64,000 nucleotides of DNA from Microbulbifer halophilus (GCF_026183675.1 NZ_JAPIVK010000006.1:92879-156878), one strand, 5' to 3'. Counted from the stretch's first letter, positions 27,864 through 37,320 are shown. Notes: a model not told the origin generated them from the letters alone. Program-made: numbers and translations.

Positions 27864-29027
27864 ATGAAAGAATACGTATTCAATATCCCCGATGTGGTAT
27901 TGCTGATGACCGCTGCGGAGTGCCTGCTGCTGTCCATCTTTCAACTGGTACTGCCACAGCGCGAACGCAACTACGCTCTGCTGCTGACCGCCTTCCTGCT
28001 GATCGTGGCCCTGGCCTCCACCTGTACCCTGATTCTCTGGAACGACCAGTTCACGCTGTGGCCGCTGTTCGAGCAGCACATGGTGCCCTACCTGCTGTTC
28101 GCCGCACTGATGCTGAAGGGGCCGGCCTTCTACCTCTACGTTTCGGCCCTGACCCAGCAGAACCTGCGCCTGCAGCGACACCATGCACTCCACCTGCTGC
28201 CGGCAGTGGTAATGCTGCTGTGCATCGCCATATTCGGCCTGAGCGCCGACGACCTGCGTCACATTGCCGTGGCCGGCCAGGGCATTCCCTCGGGGCTGGT
28301 GGATCTTGTCTGGGACCTGTCCACGCTGGTGCCACTCGCCTACGCGCTGGCCGCGGTGCTGCTGATCCGCCGCTACCGCGGTGAATTGAAGGACGAGTAC
28401 TCCCACTTCTCCACCGAGGAGCTGAGCTGGCTGAGCGGCCTCACGCTGGCCGTGACCGCCAGTTGGGGCTGGACTCTGCTGGTGCATATCCTCGCCCGGT
28501 TCTCGTCCGTGGCCCTTGCCGACTACCTGGGGATCGCCGACAACTACATCACCTTCATCCTGGTGAACGCCTTTTTCGCCTATACCCTGACCTACGCCCA
28601 CCGGCTGCTGGACACCAGGCCGGAAGCCAGCCGCGAGGTACCGGAGGAGGAGCCATCCGACAGTGCCATCGACCGGGTCCGCCGTGCGATGGAGGGCGAC
28701 AAGGTATTCCTGAAGAAGAACCTGAACCTGGAACAGTTTTCCGAAAGAGTGGACCTGCCGGCAAAAGAGGTCTCCGCCGTTATCAACAAACACTTCGGCA
28801 CCAACTTCTTCGAGTTCGTGAATTCCTATCGCGTGGAGGAGGCCAAAGCGTTGCTGGCCGATGCGAAAAACGCCGACATGACGATTCTCGATATCCTGCT
28901 GCAGTCCGGCTTCAATAGTAAGTCCGCCTTCCACCGCTTCTTCAGCCGGCTGGTGGGAATGTCGCCGACGGAGTACCGTAAACAGACGCGGGCGCCCAGG
29001 GAAGAAACATCGGTCGCACAGCCATAG
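27864..29027 (+). CDS. Membrane-embedded AraC-family regulator
   Basis: The 387-residue protein has about seven hydrophobic helices in residues 1-255 (for example VVLLMTAAECLLLSIFQLVL and ALLLTAFLLIVALASTCTLIL). A C-terminal AraC-type double helix-turn-helix covers about 280-375. Its end, ILDILLQSGFNSKSAFHRFF with MSPTEYRKQ, is the AraC signature. This 7TM-plus-AraC design is common in marine gammaproteobacteria and Bacteroidetes. Divergent from glk and next to the alpha-glucan genes, it could sense a sugar or envelope signal. The target genes are not shown by the sequence. Confidence 0.88.
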   Translation: MKEYVFNIPDVVLLMTAAECLLLSIFQLVLPQRERNYALLLTAFLLIVALASTCTLILWNDQFTLWPLFEQHMVPYLLFAALMLKGPAFYLYVSALTQQNLRLQRHHALHLLPAVVMLLCIAIFGLSADDLRHIAVAGQGIPSGLVDLVWDLSTLVPLAYALAAVLLIRRYRGELKDEYSHFSTEELSWLSGLTLAVTASWGWTLLVHILARFSSVALADYLGIADNYITFILVNAFFAYTLTYAHRLLDTRPEASREVPEEEPSDSAIDRVRRAMEGDKVFLKKNLNLEQFSERVDLPAKEVSAVINKHFGTNFFEFVNSYRVEEAKALLADAKNADMTILDILLQSGFNSKSAFHRFFSRLVGMSPTEYRKQTRAPREETSVAQP

Positions 29028-29061
29028 TCCGCCGGCTCCAATACAACCGTCGTGGACAGCG

Positions 29062-29376
29062 ATGTCCGCGGCGGAAATAGCCGCATACCCACCATTACTC
29101 ATCAACGGCACGCTGGATACCACCTACCTCGGCGGCCTGGGCCAGAGCGACGGCGTCTACCGCCGCATTCCCTACGGCGTGCCCAAACTCTTCTACGAGG
29201 CCTCCAACGCCGGCCATAAGGTCTGGGGCGGACCGGAAGATGCCAATCGCTACGTGGGCCAACTGGCACCGGCCTTCCAGAAAACCTTCCTCGACGGCGA
29301 TACCCACTGGGCCGAATTCCTGGACCGCCCGCCCCTCTATGTGGCAACTTTCGAAAGCGCCCACCTCCCCAACTGA
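29062..29376 (+). pseudogene. C-terminal fragment of a hydrolase-like protein
   Basis: About 100 residues read without a proper N-terminus. PPLLINGTLDTTYLGG and PKLFYEASNAGHKVW resemble the strand and catalytic-His region of alpha/beta hydrolases, where a conserved His follows NAGH. The rest of such an enzyme is absent upstream, where the AraC gene ends 34 bases earlier. I read it as a gene remnant. A hairpin terminator follows. Family assignment is tentative. Confidence 0.4.
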
Positions 29377-29401
29377 TCTTTCCACCAAAAGACAGGCACT
29401 G

Positions 29402-29430
29402 TGCACCGGCGTTTGTCGGTGCATTTTTTG
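29402..29430 (+). terminator. Rho-independent terminator
   Basis: TGCACCG, an 8-base loop and CGGTGCA are followed by TTTTTTG. It lies 25 bases after the hydrolase-fragment stop and separates it from the AT-richer amidase/immunity pair. Confidence 0.8.
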
Positions 29431-29641
29431 TGGGGAAGCCGAGAGATACCGCAGGACAGGAGGAAGATTACGCCCCTATTGACATCCAGCAGTTCTCTGC
29501 GAGAAATTTCGTGTCATCATCCATCAGGATCATTTTCAGGGAACAGAAGCCAACTGCTTTCTCGCACAGTCCTTTGACAACTTTTCCCCCTGAGACTCAT
29601 GATAGCGATCTGTTCGGAATAAAACCTGACAAGGATGCCTC

Positions 29642-30250
29642 ATGCCAACCCTAAAGAATGGATTACTGATTGACCCTAAAGTACATCAACGGGTATTTCC
29701 CGGCCTTGAAAAAGGGCCTCTAAATTCTGTCAATGCCTTAGTCATTCACCAAACTGGGGCCCCTACTGCACAACACACTTTCAATTCATATCAGAAATCC
29801 AGTTATGGGGCGCACTTTTTAATCGACAAATCAGGAAAGGTCTACCAAACAGCAAGCCTTGAAAAGAAGGCTTATCACGTTGGCAAAATAAAATCGAAAT
29901 GCTATGAAAACAACAACTGCAAGAAAGCAGAGCTACAAACTGTAACCAGCATTCTATTTGCGCAGGGAAAACGCTATTCAACCCGCATTTCTAACCTACA
30001 TTCTCACGAAAAGGCAAAGCCTTACCCGGATTGATTCCCCCTCAACCTGGACTCTCTTGGCATTGAAATCGTGGGGGAGTACGATGCCGCCGCCAAATCC
30101 TACGAAAGCGTATCTCCTCAACAGAACACTTCACTACAATGGCTTATCGGCACTCTATATCAGTTATTCAGCCTAACCAAAGCTGATATATACCGGCACC
30201 CTGACGTTTCCTACAAAATGCCCTCTGAAGCAGGCACTGCAAAATGGTAA
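29642..30250 (+). pseudogene. Peptidoglycan amidase (Amidase_2-type effector) with in-frame stop
   Basis: From ATG 29642 (AAGGA site upstream) the frame encodes 202 residues if one TGA at 30032-30034 (codon 131) is read through. The part before it has the Zn-amidase pattern VIHQTGAPTA, YGAHFLIDKSGKVYQT and NLHSHEKAKPYPD. The part after it continues in the same frame with FPLNLDSLGIEIVGEYD and ends IYRHPDVSYKMPSEAGTAKW, with the family's late catalytic His. Related proteins normally have an Arg at the stop, so CGA to TGA is the simplest lesion. Low GC suggests transfer. It overlaps the next lipoprotein gene by seven bases, as effector/immunity pairs do. A sequencing error cannot be excluded. 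Confidence 0.82.
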
Positions 30251-30627
30251 AGCAAATACTGTTTTTTACGCTCTCTCTTCTCACTGTTCAGTTTCTGCCC
30301 GGCTGCACAAAGGCCAATACAGATATCACAGTTACGGAGATAACAGGAAGGGGAGTTGATGATGACAGCGGGGCTTTCTGCTCAGATTTTTCCCTGACCA
30401 CTGAAGAGGCCCAACACTATTTCGACAAAACGCGAAAAGTATCTGTCAAGGAACTTCACGATCGGTACGACTTTCTTCCCTGCTATGTAAAAGGGAAGGC
30501 CACGAGGGGTGGCCAGATTTGCGAATGGGAAATCCGCGCGGGAGGGACAGGGCGTTTTACTTGTGGGGAGGACGCCGGTTTGACGGCATGCGTGGATTGC
30601 CTTCCCGCCGCCAAAACCTCGCATTGA
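30244..30627 (+). CDS. Small Cys-rich lipoprotein, likely immunity partner of the amidase
   Basis: The 127-residue protein has a lipoprotein signal (FTLSLLTVQFLPGC). A compact domain follows with six further Cys (FCSDFSLT, FLPCYVKG, ICEWEIRAGGTG, FTCGED, ACVDC), suited to disulfides in the periplasm. Its ATG lies inside the end of the amidase frame (7-base overlap), so the two genes are translationally coupled. That position, the export signal and the domain pattern fit periplasmic immunity proteins guarding against peptidoglycan amidase effectors. The reading frame is intact although the amidase is broken. A hairpin terminator follows. Confidence 0.75.
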   Translation: MVKQILFFTLSLLTVQFLPGCTKANTDITVTEITGRGVDDDSGAFCSDFSLTTEEAQHYFDKTRKVSVKELHDRYDFLPCYVKGKATRGGQICEWEIRAGGTGRFTCGEDAGLTACVDCLPAAKTSH

Positions 30628-30639
30628 TTTCCGGCCAGT

Positions 30640-30671
30640 AAAAAGCCCGGCTTTTTCGACCCGGGTTTTTT
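30640..30671 (+). terminator. Rho-independent terminator after the immunity-like gene
   Basis: AAAAAGCCCGG pairs with CCGGGTTTTTT (one G-T wobble) around a 10-base loop, ending in a T-run. It could work in both directions. Confidence 0.8.
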
Positions 30672-30717
30672 ATCGGGGTGGAAAACCCTGTGGTAACCGA
30701 TCCGCACCGAGGCAGGC

Positions 30718-30752
30718 GTAGGTTGTAGTGAGCCCCGCGAACTCCAACCTAC
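30718..30752. repeat. REP-like inverted repeat
   Basis: GTAGGTTG and CAACCTAC flank a 19-base spacer containing GAGCCCCGCGAACTC. This resembles the GTAGG...CCTAC family seen also at 9224-9263. Confidence 0.65.
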
Positions 30753-30761
30753 ACCAATTTG

Positions 30762-32529
30762 TCAGTCGCGGTTGAATGGCGGCTTGCCTTTTTTCCAGCC
30801 CCGCTTCTCACCACGCAGGGGCAGGCATTTGTGTCGGCCTTTTTTCCAGCGCACCGTTTTGCATTTCTCTCCACTGTCGCCGCCGGAGAGGTAGATATTG
30901 TCGATCGACGGGTCGCTCACCTCGCCGATGCCCAGCACCTGGAAAAGTTGGCGCATATCGGCAAATTCCAGATCTGCCGCCAGGTCCGTCATCGGAATGG
31001 CGATATGGTGCCATTGGCCATCGCGGGAGAAACCGTAGGGGTCACTGCCGGGACTGAAGGTCACCCAGGTCTGGCCAATATCCTGCACATTACCGCTCTT
31101 CATACCGATGCGGAATTCGGTCTGGTCCGTGGTGCGCATGGAAAAGTGCAGCGCTGCCTCCTCGTTGTCGAAGGCAGAGAGATCGAAACCCTCTCGGTCA
31201 GCGAAGCCCATTCCGAACCAGCCCAGGCCGGTGGAGGCCAGGTTGAGTGCGCTGTCGCCCTCCGGGGCATTGCCGTGGGACAGGTTCAGCGTACCTTCCC
31301 AGATAAACAGGTCGCTGTCCTCGCCCTCCACCAGGGTGCCGGCGCTGCTGTTGGTATCGGTTTCGGTGTAGATGCCGAAGCTGCCATCCTGCGGTGCCGG
31401 CAGCGGCTCGCTCTCGGTGAGATAGATATTGTCCACGGCGATCTCGAAGGCCTCCGCCGGCGCCGGGCTGGAGAGGCTGAACAGCGTCTGTACGGTTTCC
31501 ATATCCACACCCTCGAAACCGGACAGGGGAATCGCTACATGATGCCAGGCACCATCTCGCACCAGACCGTACTGTTCCAGATATAGAGGCTGGTGTTGTT
31601 CTCCCAGTCCAGCGCATTTTTCACTTCCCGGGTTTCGGTCATGATACCAAAATCGCCGCTCGGGTAGTCTTCACTGGCCACTTCCAGTTCGGTGTGCTCG
31701 TTGGTATAGAGGCGCACGTAATCCACGTACATTCTCGCCGGGAAGTCCGCGGTGATCTGCACGGCATCGGTGATCTCGACAAAATTCCAGCCGCCAACCG
31801 CCAGGTTGAGCAGGATATGCATGGGGTTGTCGCGGAACTCCGACATATTGGGGTCGGTGATATCCATGGTAAGCACCTGCGTGTCGTCCACGGAGATCAC
31901 CAGTTCCTCGGGTGTCCAGTCCAGGCGATAGGTGCGATAGTCGGAGTAGAGCGGATCGGACAGCACCACGTCCTCGGCGTGGTCCGCCTGCAGCCAGTCG
32001 CTCCAGGTGCCGGACTCGTGCCACCAGTGCACCGCGCCGGACACCGCGTGATTGACGGTGCCGTTGTCGATTGCAGAGCGGAAGCCGGCCTCGAGAATAT
32101 CGATCTCGCCGGACCGGGGCCAACCGTCCACACCGTAGTTGTCACCCATCAGCCAGAAGGCCGGCCACAGGCCATTATCCAGTTGCGGCAGCTTGATACG
32201 CGCCTCGAGAGTACCGTAACGGAAGCCAACGCGGCCGTTGGTATGCAGGCGCGCAGAGGTGAACGGCTTGCCCTCGTATTCTTCGCGGCGCGCCTCGATC
32301 ACCAGGTTGCCGTCTTCGAGGTAGACGTTGTCTTGCGAGGCGGTGTAATACTGCAACTCGCCGTTACCAAAGCCGCTGCCGCCGGTGTTGTAGGTCCAGA
32401 CACTGCGGTCGATGCGCTCGCCGTCGAACTCGTCTGACCAGATGGGGCCGACTGTGCACTCGCGAACGACGCTGCTAACAGACCGGCCGCGAAGGTGCCC
32501 GACACTGCGGGGATTCCTATTTTACGCAT
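30762..32529 (-). pseudogene. GH16 laminarinase with tandem C-terminal modules, frameshifted
   Basis: Three reading frames join into one GH16 protein. The first has the ATG at 32529 and a signal peptide (KIGIPAVSGTFAAGLLAASF). The frame then shifts near 32461-32475 into ECTVGPIWSDEFDGERIDRS and the catalytic domain with GWPRSGEIDILEAG (Glu nucleophile and acid/base). It ends at a stop at 31535. A second shift near 31560 leads into the tail. The two C-terminal modules resemble each other (LFIWEG... WHHIAIPMTDL and LYIWN... WHHVAIPLSGF). The first copy has lost about 85 residues between its IW and YGLVRDG parts, exactly where the frame breaks. The gene is therefore an inactivated secreted beta-1,3-glucanase. 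Confidence 0.8.
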
Positions 32530-32894
32530 GGGTTTTCTCTCGCTTTTTGCTTTTATCATCGATTGATTGTCGGAGCGGACGCACCGGCGGGTTGAGGTAA
32601 AAACAGCGCTCGCCGCCAGTTGCGTTCCGGGCGCGGATCTCACAGCCAACTGCGTGGACGGGGTTCCGGCGGATGGGTAGAGATGTGCCGGAGCTGTCCT
32701 GAAACTGCAGAGAAGTTCGGTTTTTATTGTTCTTTTAAACTCAAGTTTCGGGGTTTGGTTCAGGGAGCTGGAGCGGGGTGCGCCGTGCGTACCGTCTAAA
32801 GCCTGGCATCGGCGCCAGGCCTTTCGGTGCGCAGGGTGCACCCTACGATTGCGATGACCTTATTGTCCTCCGGGTATCGTGTACCGGAATCAGA
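32530..32894. other. Intergenic between GH3 and broken GH16, with repeat copy
   Basis: No gene is seen. ACTCAAGTTTCGGGG near 32740-32755 is one end of the palindromic repeat family of 50342-50516. It is followed by GAGCTGGAGCGGGGTGCG and a hairpin GCCTGGC...GCCAGGC (32801-32820). The promoter of the broken GH16 must lie near 32540-32700. Confidence 0.45.
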
Positions 32895-35450
32895 TCAGCC
32901 GCACTGGATATCCGCCTCCACATCGGTGGCGATGCGGATGCTGTTGACCGATACATCCATCTCGCCTTCGGTCAGCATAAAGAAGGGCGACAGCACCATA
33001 TCCATCTGCGCCCCCTGCTCGGCCATGCACTGCAGCGCCACGGAGACGGTGCCCCACTGGCCCGGTTCGGCGGCGCGCAACAGGTCGGTGACCGGCTGGG
33101 TGGCCAGGCAGTCGGTGCCGCAGTTCATGCCGATGCTGGCCGCGCTGCTGGGCGCCTTGTCGACTTTCACATCGAACACCAGCGCACCGTCGGCTTCGAG
33201 GTAGGCGCTCAGGTCCGTGCGGCTGTTGGCGAAGAAACCGACGCTGGCCGGCCCCTGACCGCTCCACTGCAGGCGGCGGCTGTCTTCCTGGACATTGCGG
33301 TCTACAGACTGCACGCGAATACCATCCAGCTCGGCGATGCTGGTGGTGATCGGCTGGCGGTTGTTGGCGATGTCGACCACTTCCAGGCTCCAGGGATCCA
33401 GGGCGCGGCCCTCGAATACCGGCAGCGCATCGGCGATATCCCGCCGGGTCAGGCCGCTTTCTTCCGGCAGTTGTGCCGCAGCAATGCCCCGCTCGCCAAA
33501 ATCCAGTCCGTAGCCGTAGGGGAAGAGTGCCTGTCCGCTGTCGGCGAGGTTGCGCGGTGTGGGCACGGCGTTTTCCGGCCAGGTGAACGGCAGCTTGCCG
33601 ACGAAGTCGTGGTTCACTTCACCCCGGGCATCGCGGAAGACCACATCCGCCACGCCGCCGCCCTCGGTACCCGGCTGCCAGATCACGGCAAAGGCGTCGG
33701 AGGCATTGATCTCGGGATTGACCCACAGCGGGCGCCCGGTAATGAACAGGGATACCACCGGGACATCCTGTGCGTGCAGTTTCCGCAGCAACGCCAGGTC
33801 CTCGTCGTCGCTGTAGTCTAGGTTGGCGATATCACCCTGCATTTCCGCGTAGGGATCCTCGCCGAACACCACGATGGCCACATCGGGTTTCCGTTCGAAG
33901 CTGCCGTCCTCGCTCAACACCGCCTCGCCGCCGGCGGAGGTCACCGCTTCGGCAATGCCGTCGTAGATGGAGGTGGCCCCGGGGAAGTCGCTGTTGTCCG
34001 TGCCGGTACCCTGCCAGGTGACACTCCAGCCACCGGCCTGCTTGCCGATATTGTCGGCGCCGTCACCGGCCACCAGCACGCGCTGGTCGCGGGCCAGAGG
34101 CAGCAACTGGTCGCGGTTTTTCAGCAGTACCAGGGATTCGCGCACGGCCCGGCGCGCCACGGCGCGGTGTTCCGGTGCGCCGATTACCGATTCGTCACCG
34201 GCCAGCGCGCGCTCGGAGGGGGCGCCGCGCTCGAACAGGTCCGCGCGCAGCTTGACGCGCAGGATGCGGCGCACCGCATCGTTCAGGCGCCCGCTGGAGA
34301 TGGTGCCGTCTTTGGCCTGGGCCAGGGTGCTGGCGTAGAGTTTTTTCCAGTCGCCGTCCGGTGCCATGAACATATCAATACCGGCGTTGATCGCCTGCGG
34401 GCAGCTGGTGTTGCTGCAGCCGTTGACGAACTGGTGACCGTTCCAGTCGCCGATCACGAAACCGTCGAAGCCCATCTGTTTCTTGAGCACATCGGTCAGC
34501 AGGTATTCGTGGCCGTGCAGTTTTTCACCCTGCCAGCTGCTGAAGGAGGCCATTACCGTCTGCACGCCGGCCTCGATCGCCGTGAAATAACCGGGGGCGT
34601 GGATCTTCATCAGCTCTTCCTCGCTGATATCCGCATCGCCGCGATCGATACCGTCGCGGGTACCGCCGTCGGCGATAAAGTGTTTGGCGGTGGCGATCAC
34701 CTGGCCGCCGGAGAGGAAGCCGTCGCTCTGCGGATCGCCCTGCAGTCCCTCGACCATGGGGCCGCCGTAGCTTTTCACCACCGCCGGGTCTTCGGAATAG
34801 GATTCGTAGGTGCGGCCCCAGCGGTCGTCGCGGGCCACTGCCAGGGTGGGGGAGAAATCCCAGTCGATGCCGGTGGCGGCCACCTCGGCGGCGGTGGCCT
34901 TGCCGATCTCGCGGATCAGATCGGGATTGCGGGTTGCCCCCAGGGCGATATTGTGCGGGTACAGGGTCGCGCCGATCACATTGTTGTGCCCATGTACCGC
35001 GTCGGTCCCCCAGATGATGGGAACGGCGGTGCCGCCGTCGCTGGTATCCATGGAGGCCGCATAGAAGCTGTCCGCGAGCGCCACCCAGTCATCCACGCTG
35101 GAGTGCTTGTTGTTGTTCGGGAAGGCGCCGCCGCCGTTGAGGATGGAACCCAGGTGATATTCCCGCACATCTTCCGGGGTCACTGCGCGCAGCTCCGCCT
35201 GGAACAGCTGGCCCACCTTTTCCTCCAGGGTCATCTGCTCCAGCAGCTGGTCGAGCCTCGCCTCCAGTTGCGGGTTTTCGGCAACGCGACTGGTCAGTTG
35301 CGGCCATTCGACCGCGCCCCCGGCCTGTACCTCTTCCGGCGCCGCGCCGCCATCGCCGTCAATCGGCTGCCCACAACCCGTGAACGCACCGCCCACCATC
35401 AGGCCGGACAAGATACCGATTATCCTGCCCAACGAATGTCGCTTTTTCAT
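32895..35450 (-). CDS. GH3 beta-glucosidase/exo-glucanase lipoprotein
   Basis: The ATG at 35450 is chosen because AGGAG sits 10 bases upstream and a lipoprotein signal (IIGILSGLMVGGAFTGC) follows. The longer in-frame start at 35576 adds an atypical leader. The 851-residue protein has the GH3 barrel (GTDAVHGHNNVIGATLYP, GIDWDFSPTLAVARDDRWGR) with nucleophile Asp in GFVIGDWNG. The alpha/beta sandwich (RESLVLLKNRDQLLPL, DVAIVVFGEDPYAE) follows, ending with LPFTWP and LFPYGYGL. An extra C-terminal beta-domain of about 170 residues is present, as in Pseudoalteromonas ExoP-type exo-beta-glucanases. With the neighbouring GH16 enzymes it should release glucose from laminarin-type oligosaccharides. 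Confidence 0.92.
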   Translation of the reverse strand: MKKRHSLGRIIGILSGLMVGGAFTGCGQPIDGDGGAAPEEVQAGGAVEWPQLTSRVAENPQLEARLDQLLEQMTLEEKVGQLFQAELRAVTPEDVREYHLGSILNGGGAFPNNNKHSSVDDWVALADSFYAASMDTSDGGTAVPIIWGTDAVHGHNNVIGATLYPHNIALGATRNPDLIREIGKATAAEVAATGIDWDFSPTLAVARDDRWGRTYESYSEDPAVVKSYGGPMVEGLQGDPQSDGFLSGGQVIATAKHFIADGGTRDGIDRGDADISEEELMKIHAPGYFTAIEAGVQTVMASFSSWQGEKLHGHEYLLTDVLKKQMGFDGFVIGDWNGHQFVNGCSNTSCPQAINAGIDMFMAPDGDWKKLYASTLAQAKDGTISSGRLNDAVRRILRVKLRADLFERGAPSERALAGDESVIGAPEHRAVARRAVRESLVLLKNRDQLLPLARDQRVLVAGDGADNIGKQAGGWSVTWQGTGTDNSDFPGATSIYDGIAEAVTSAGGEAVLSEDGSFERKPDVAIVVFGEDPYAEMQGDIANLDYSDDEDLALLRKLHAQDVPVVSLFITGRPLWVNPEINASDAFAVIWQPGTEGGGVADVVFRDARGEVNHDFVGKLPFTWPENAVPTPRNLADSGQALFPYGYGLDFGERGIAAAQLPEESGLTRRDIADALPVFEGRALDPWSLEVVDIANNRQPITTSIAELDGIRVQSVDRNVQEDSRRLQWSGQGPASVGFFANSRTDLSAYLEADGALVFDVKVDKAPSSAASIGMNCGTDCLATQPVTDLLRAAEPGQWGTVSVALQCMAEQGAQMDMVLSPFFMLTEGEMDVSVNSIRIATDVEADIQCG

Positions 35451-35540
35451 TACCGCGAACTCCTGTCTTATTCTTACTTCACATCCGCCGACATGGCGGC
35501 ACCCGGCAGCCTCCGTTGTACGGGAGGCCCCGGGTGGGGT

Positions 35541-35614
35541 CGTCCCACTTTGAAACGGCATGGCAAAATGGTGCATACCACCTTGCCGCCCGCAGCAGAC
35601 ATCAAAATGGGACG
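35541..35614. promoter_or_regulatory. Inverted CGTCCCACTTTGA motif upstream of GH3
   Basis: CGTCCCACTTTGA (35541-35553) and TCAAAATGGGACG (35602-35614) form an imperfect inverted repeat, with CCACCTTGCC between them. Similar CCCAC-TTG words occur upstream of the dihaem gene (40542) and the TonB receptor (47585-47690). It may be a shared operator. Confidence 0.4.
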
Positions 35615-35618
35615 GAAC

Positions 35619-37160
35619 TCACCGGGCCAGGCGCACGTTGTCCACCTGCAGTACCGCACCATCCTGGTTTCCCCAGACCGGAGAGATCACAAACGGCGTA
35701 TCCACCGCTTTCGCGTTCAGGCCGCCGTCGACCAGGTCCGCCATGGGGATCTCGAAGTGGGTCCACTGATCGAGCGGCGGCATGTCCAGGGGGTAATCCC
35801 CGGAAGTACAGGGATGCCCGCAGTCGGCGCGAAAGGTGAGGGCAGCCGAGCCGGCATCGGCCGGCTCTTCCAGAACCCGCAAGTCAAACTTCACGTAGGT
35901 GTAATCACTCAGGTCGTAGGCATCCACGGACTGGAAAAAACCGATACCCGCGTCGGTGTTGTAGGTAATCCGGCCCGCATCGCCGTAGTCACCACCTACT
36001 TCCACCGTTTCAAAATCCACAGTGCCGCCGTCTGTATAGGTGTACCACTGGTAGGGCGCCCGGATTTCTCCGTTGAATATCACCAGCTCGTCACCGGCAT
36101 TGTCCGGCGCCTCGGGCGGCGTATGACCGGGGTTGCTGACGAAATCTCCATCCGTACTCGCACAGCCCCGGCCGGTCTCGAAATCCTCGCTGCATTGATA
36201 GACACGCACATGGTCGATCTGGAATTCCTGCGGAAAAGCGCTTTCGTCGATACCGCCATCATTGACGTTGGCCGGCCAGTCTCCGCCCACGGCCAGGTTG
36301 AGAATCAGGTGGAAGGTCCGGTCGAAGGGCGCCAGGGGATTGTCCAGCGCGGCGGAGGAATACCAGCCGTCGCTGGTCTGGGTGGCGTAGTGGTCGCCAT
36401 CCACATACCAGCGGATCTCCCCCTCTTCCCACTCCACCGCATAATCGTGGAAACCGTCCGCCGGGTTGAGGTCGCCGGGGATCCGATAGGCCTCGCCGGA
36501 GTGGACGTTGCCGGGCCATTCATCGCCGAAATGCAGGGTGCCGTGGATACGGTCCTCGCCGCCCACTTTCAGGTTCACCGCCTCCAGGATGTCGATCTCC
36601 CCGGACAACGGCCAGCCGCCGTATTCCCAATCCGTGGGCAGCATCCAGAAAGCCGGCCAGCTCCCCTGCCCGTGGGGCAGTTTTGCGCGCATCTCGAAGC
36701 GGCCGTACTTCCAGTCGCCGAGCCCCTTGCTACGCAGGCGTGCGGAGGTATAGGTGCCGCTGCCGCTGGTGTCTTCGGGATCGTAGTCGGGGTCGTCATC
36801 GGTCTTGCCCGGGCCCACCGCGTCTTCGCGGATGGCTTTGATATGCAGCATATCGTCGGCGACCCAGGAGTTGTCCCGGTCGTCCACATAGCACTGGGCC
36901 TCGTTGTTGCCGCCGCCGGTGCAGTTCTGTTCGTGGGTCCATTTTTCGCTGTCGATGGCGTCGCCGGAGAATTCGTCCTGCCATACCAGGCAGTAGCCGG
37001 AATTCTGCGGATCTTCCAGGCAGCGTTCGGGGCGGGTCTCAACGGGATCTTCGGGTATGTCGGTGATGCCGTCGCTGTTGCCGCCGGAACTGCCGCCACC
37101 ACAGGCGGTGGTCGCTGCGGCCAGGGCGAGTAGTGTTACCCGGAAAGGGATTGCAGGCAT
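35619..37160 (-). CDS. GH16 laminarinase lipoprotein with C-terminal binding-like domain
   Basis: The 513-residue protein has a lipoprotein signal (VTLLALAAATTAC, Cys20) and a Gly/Ser linker. The GH16 catalytic domain (about 55-330) contains WPLSGEIDILEA with E188, D190 and E193 as nucleophile, helper and acid/base. SWPAFWMLP and HIRVYQC-type ends are typical of GH16 subfamily 3 laminarinases. A C-terminal beta-sandwich (about 365-513: YVKFDLRVLEEP, WTHFEIPMADLV, VLQVDNVRLAR) looks like a carbohydrate-binding module and resembles the modules of the broken GH16 nearby. It is anchored and probably faces outward, cutting beta-1,3-glucan. Confidence 0.92.
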   Translation of the reverse strand: MPAIPFRVTLLALAAATTACGGGSSGGNSDGITDIPEDPVETRPERCLEDPQNSGYCLVWQDEFSGDAIDSEKWTHEQNCTGGGNNEAQCYVDDRDNSWVADDMLHIKAIREDAVGPGKTDDDPDYDPEDTSGSGTYTSARLRSKGLGDWKYGRFEMRAKLPHGQGSWPAFWMLPTDWEYGGWPLSGEIDILEAVNLKVGGEDRIHGTLHFGDEWPGNVHSGEAYRIPGDLNPADGFHDYAVEWEEGEIRWYVDGDHYATQTSDGWYSSAALDNPLAPFDRTFHLILNLAVGGDWPANVNDGGIDESAFPQEFQIDHVRVYQCSEDFETGRGCASTDGDFVSNPGHTPPEAPDNAGDELVIFNGEIRAPYQWYTYTDGGTVDFETVEVGGDYGDAGRITYNTDAGIGFFQSVDAYDLSDYTYVKFDLRVLEEPADAGSAALTFRADCGHPCTSGDYPLDMPPLDQWTHFEIPMADLVDGGLNAKAVDTPFVISPVWGNQDGAVLQVDNVRLAR

Positions 37161-37246
37161 GTTTGTCTCCTCATCGCTTGGTTATTGTTTTTAATCGCTC
37201 CCGAAACAGGGAGCACTTTTTATCTAACGGGGAAACGCAAAAAGAA

Positions 37247-37282
37247 TCGCCCCACATTGCGAAAATGCGCAAGGTGGGGCGA
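37247..37282 (-). terminator. Strong hairpin, terminator of the dihaem gene
   Basis: TCGCCCCACATTGCG and CGCAAGGTGGGGCGA form a 15-bp stem with one mismatch. On the minus strand it is followed by TTCTTTTTG. It lies downstream of the dihaem gene and upstream of the GH16 start at 37160. The stem words resemble the CCCACCTTGC motif seen in other promoters here, so a regulatory role is also possible. Confidence 0.65.
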
Positions 37283-37320
37283 ACATTCATTCAGGAAAAA
37301 CGGAGAAAACAGGGCACGCC

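Noticed and set aside
30032..30034. TGA in the amidase as a selenocysteine codon or programmed readthrough
   Set aside because: No selenocysteine insertion hairpin was apparent after the TGA, the family is not a selenoprotein family, and related sequences suggest Arg here; a nonsense change or sequencing error is simpler.
34167..37133. 988-codon open frame on the plus strand across the GH3 and GH16 genes
   Set aside because: It spans two well-supported minus-strand genes and the gap between them. Its composition is low-complexity His/Ala/Val-rich, typical of antisense frames.
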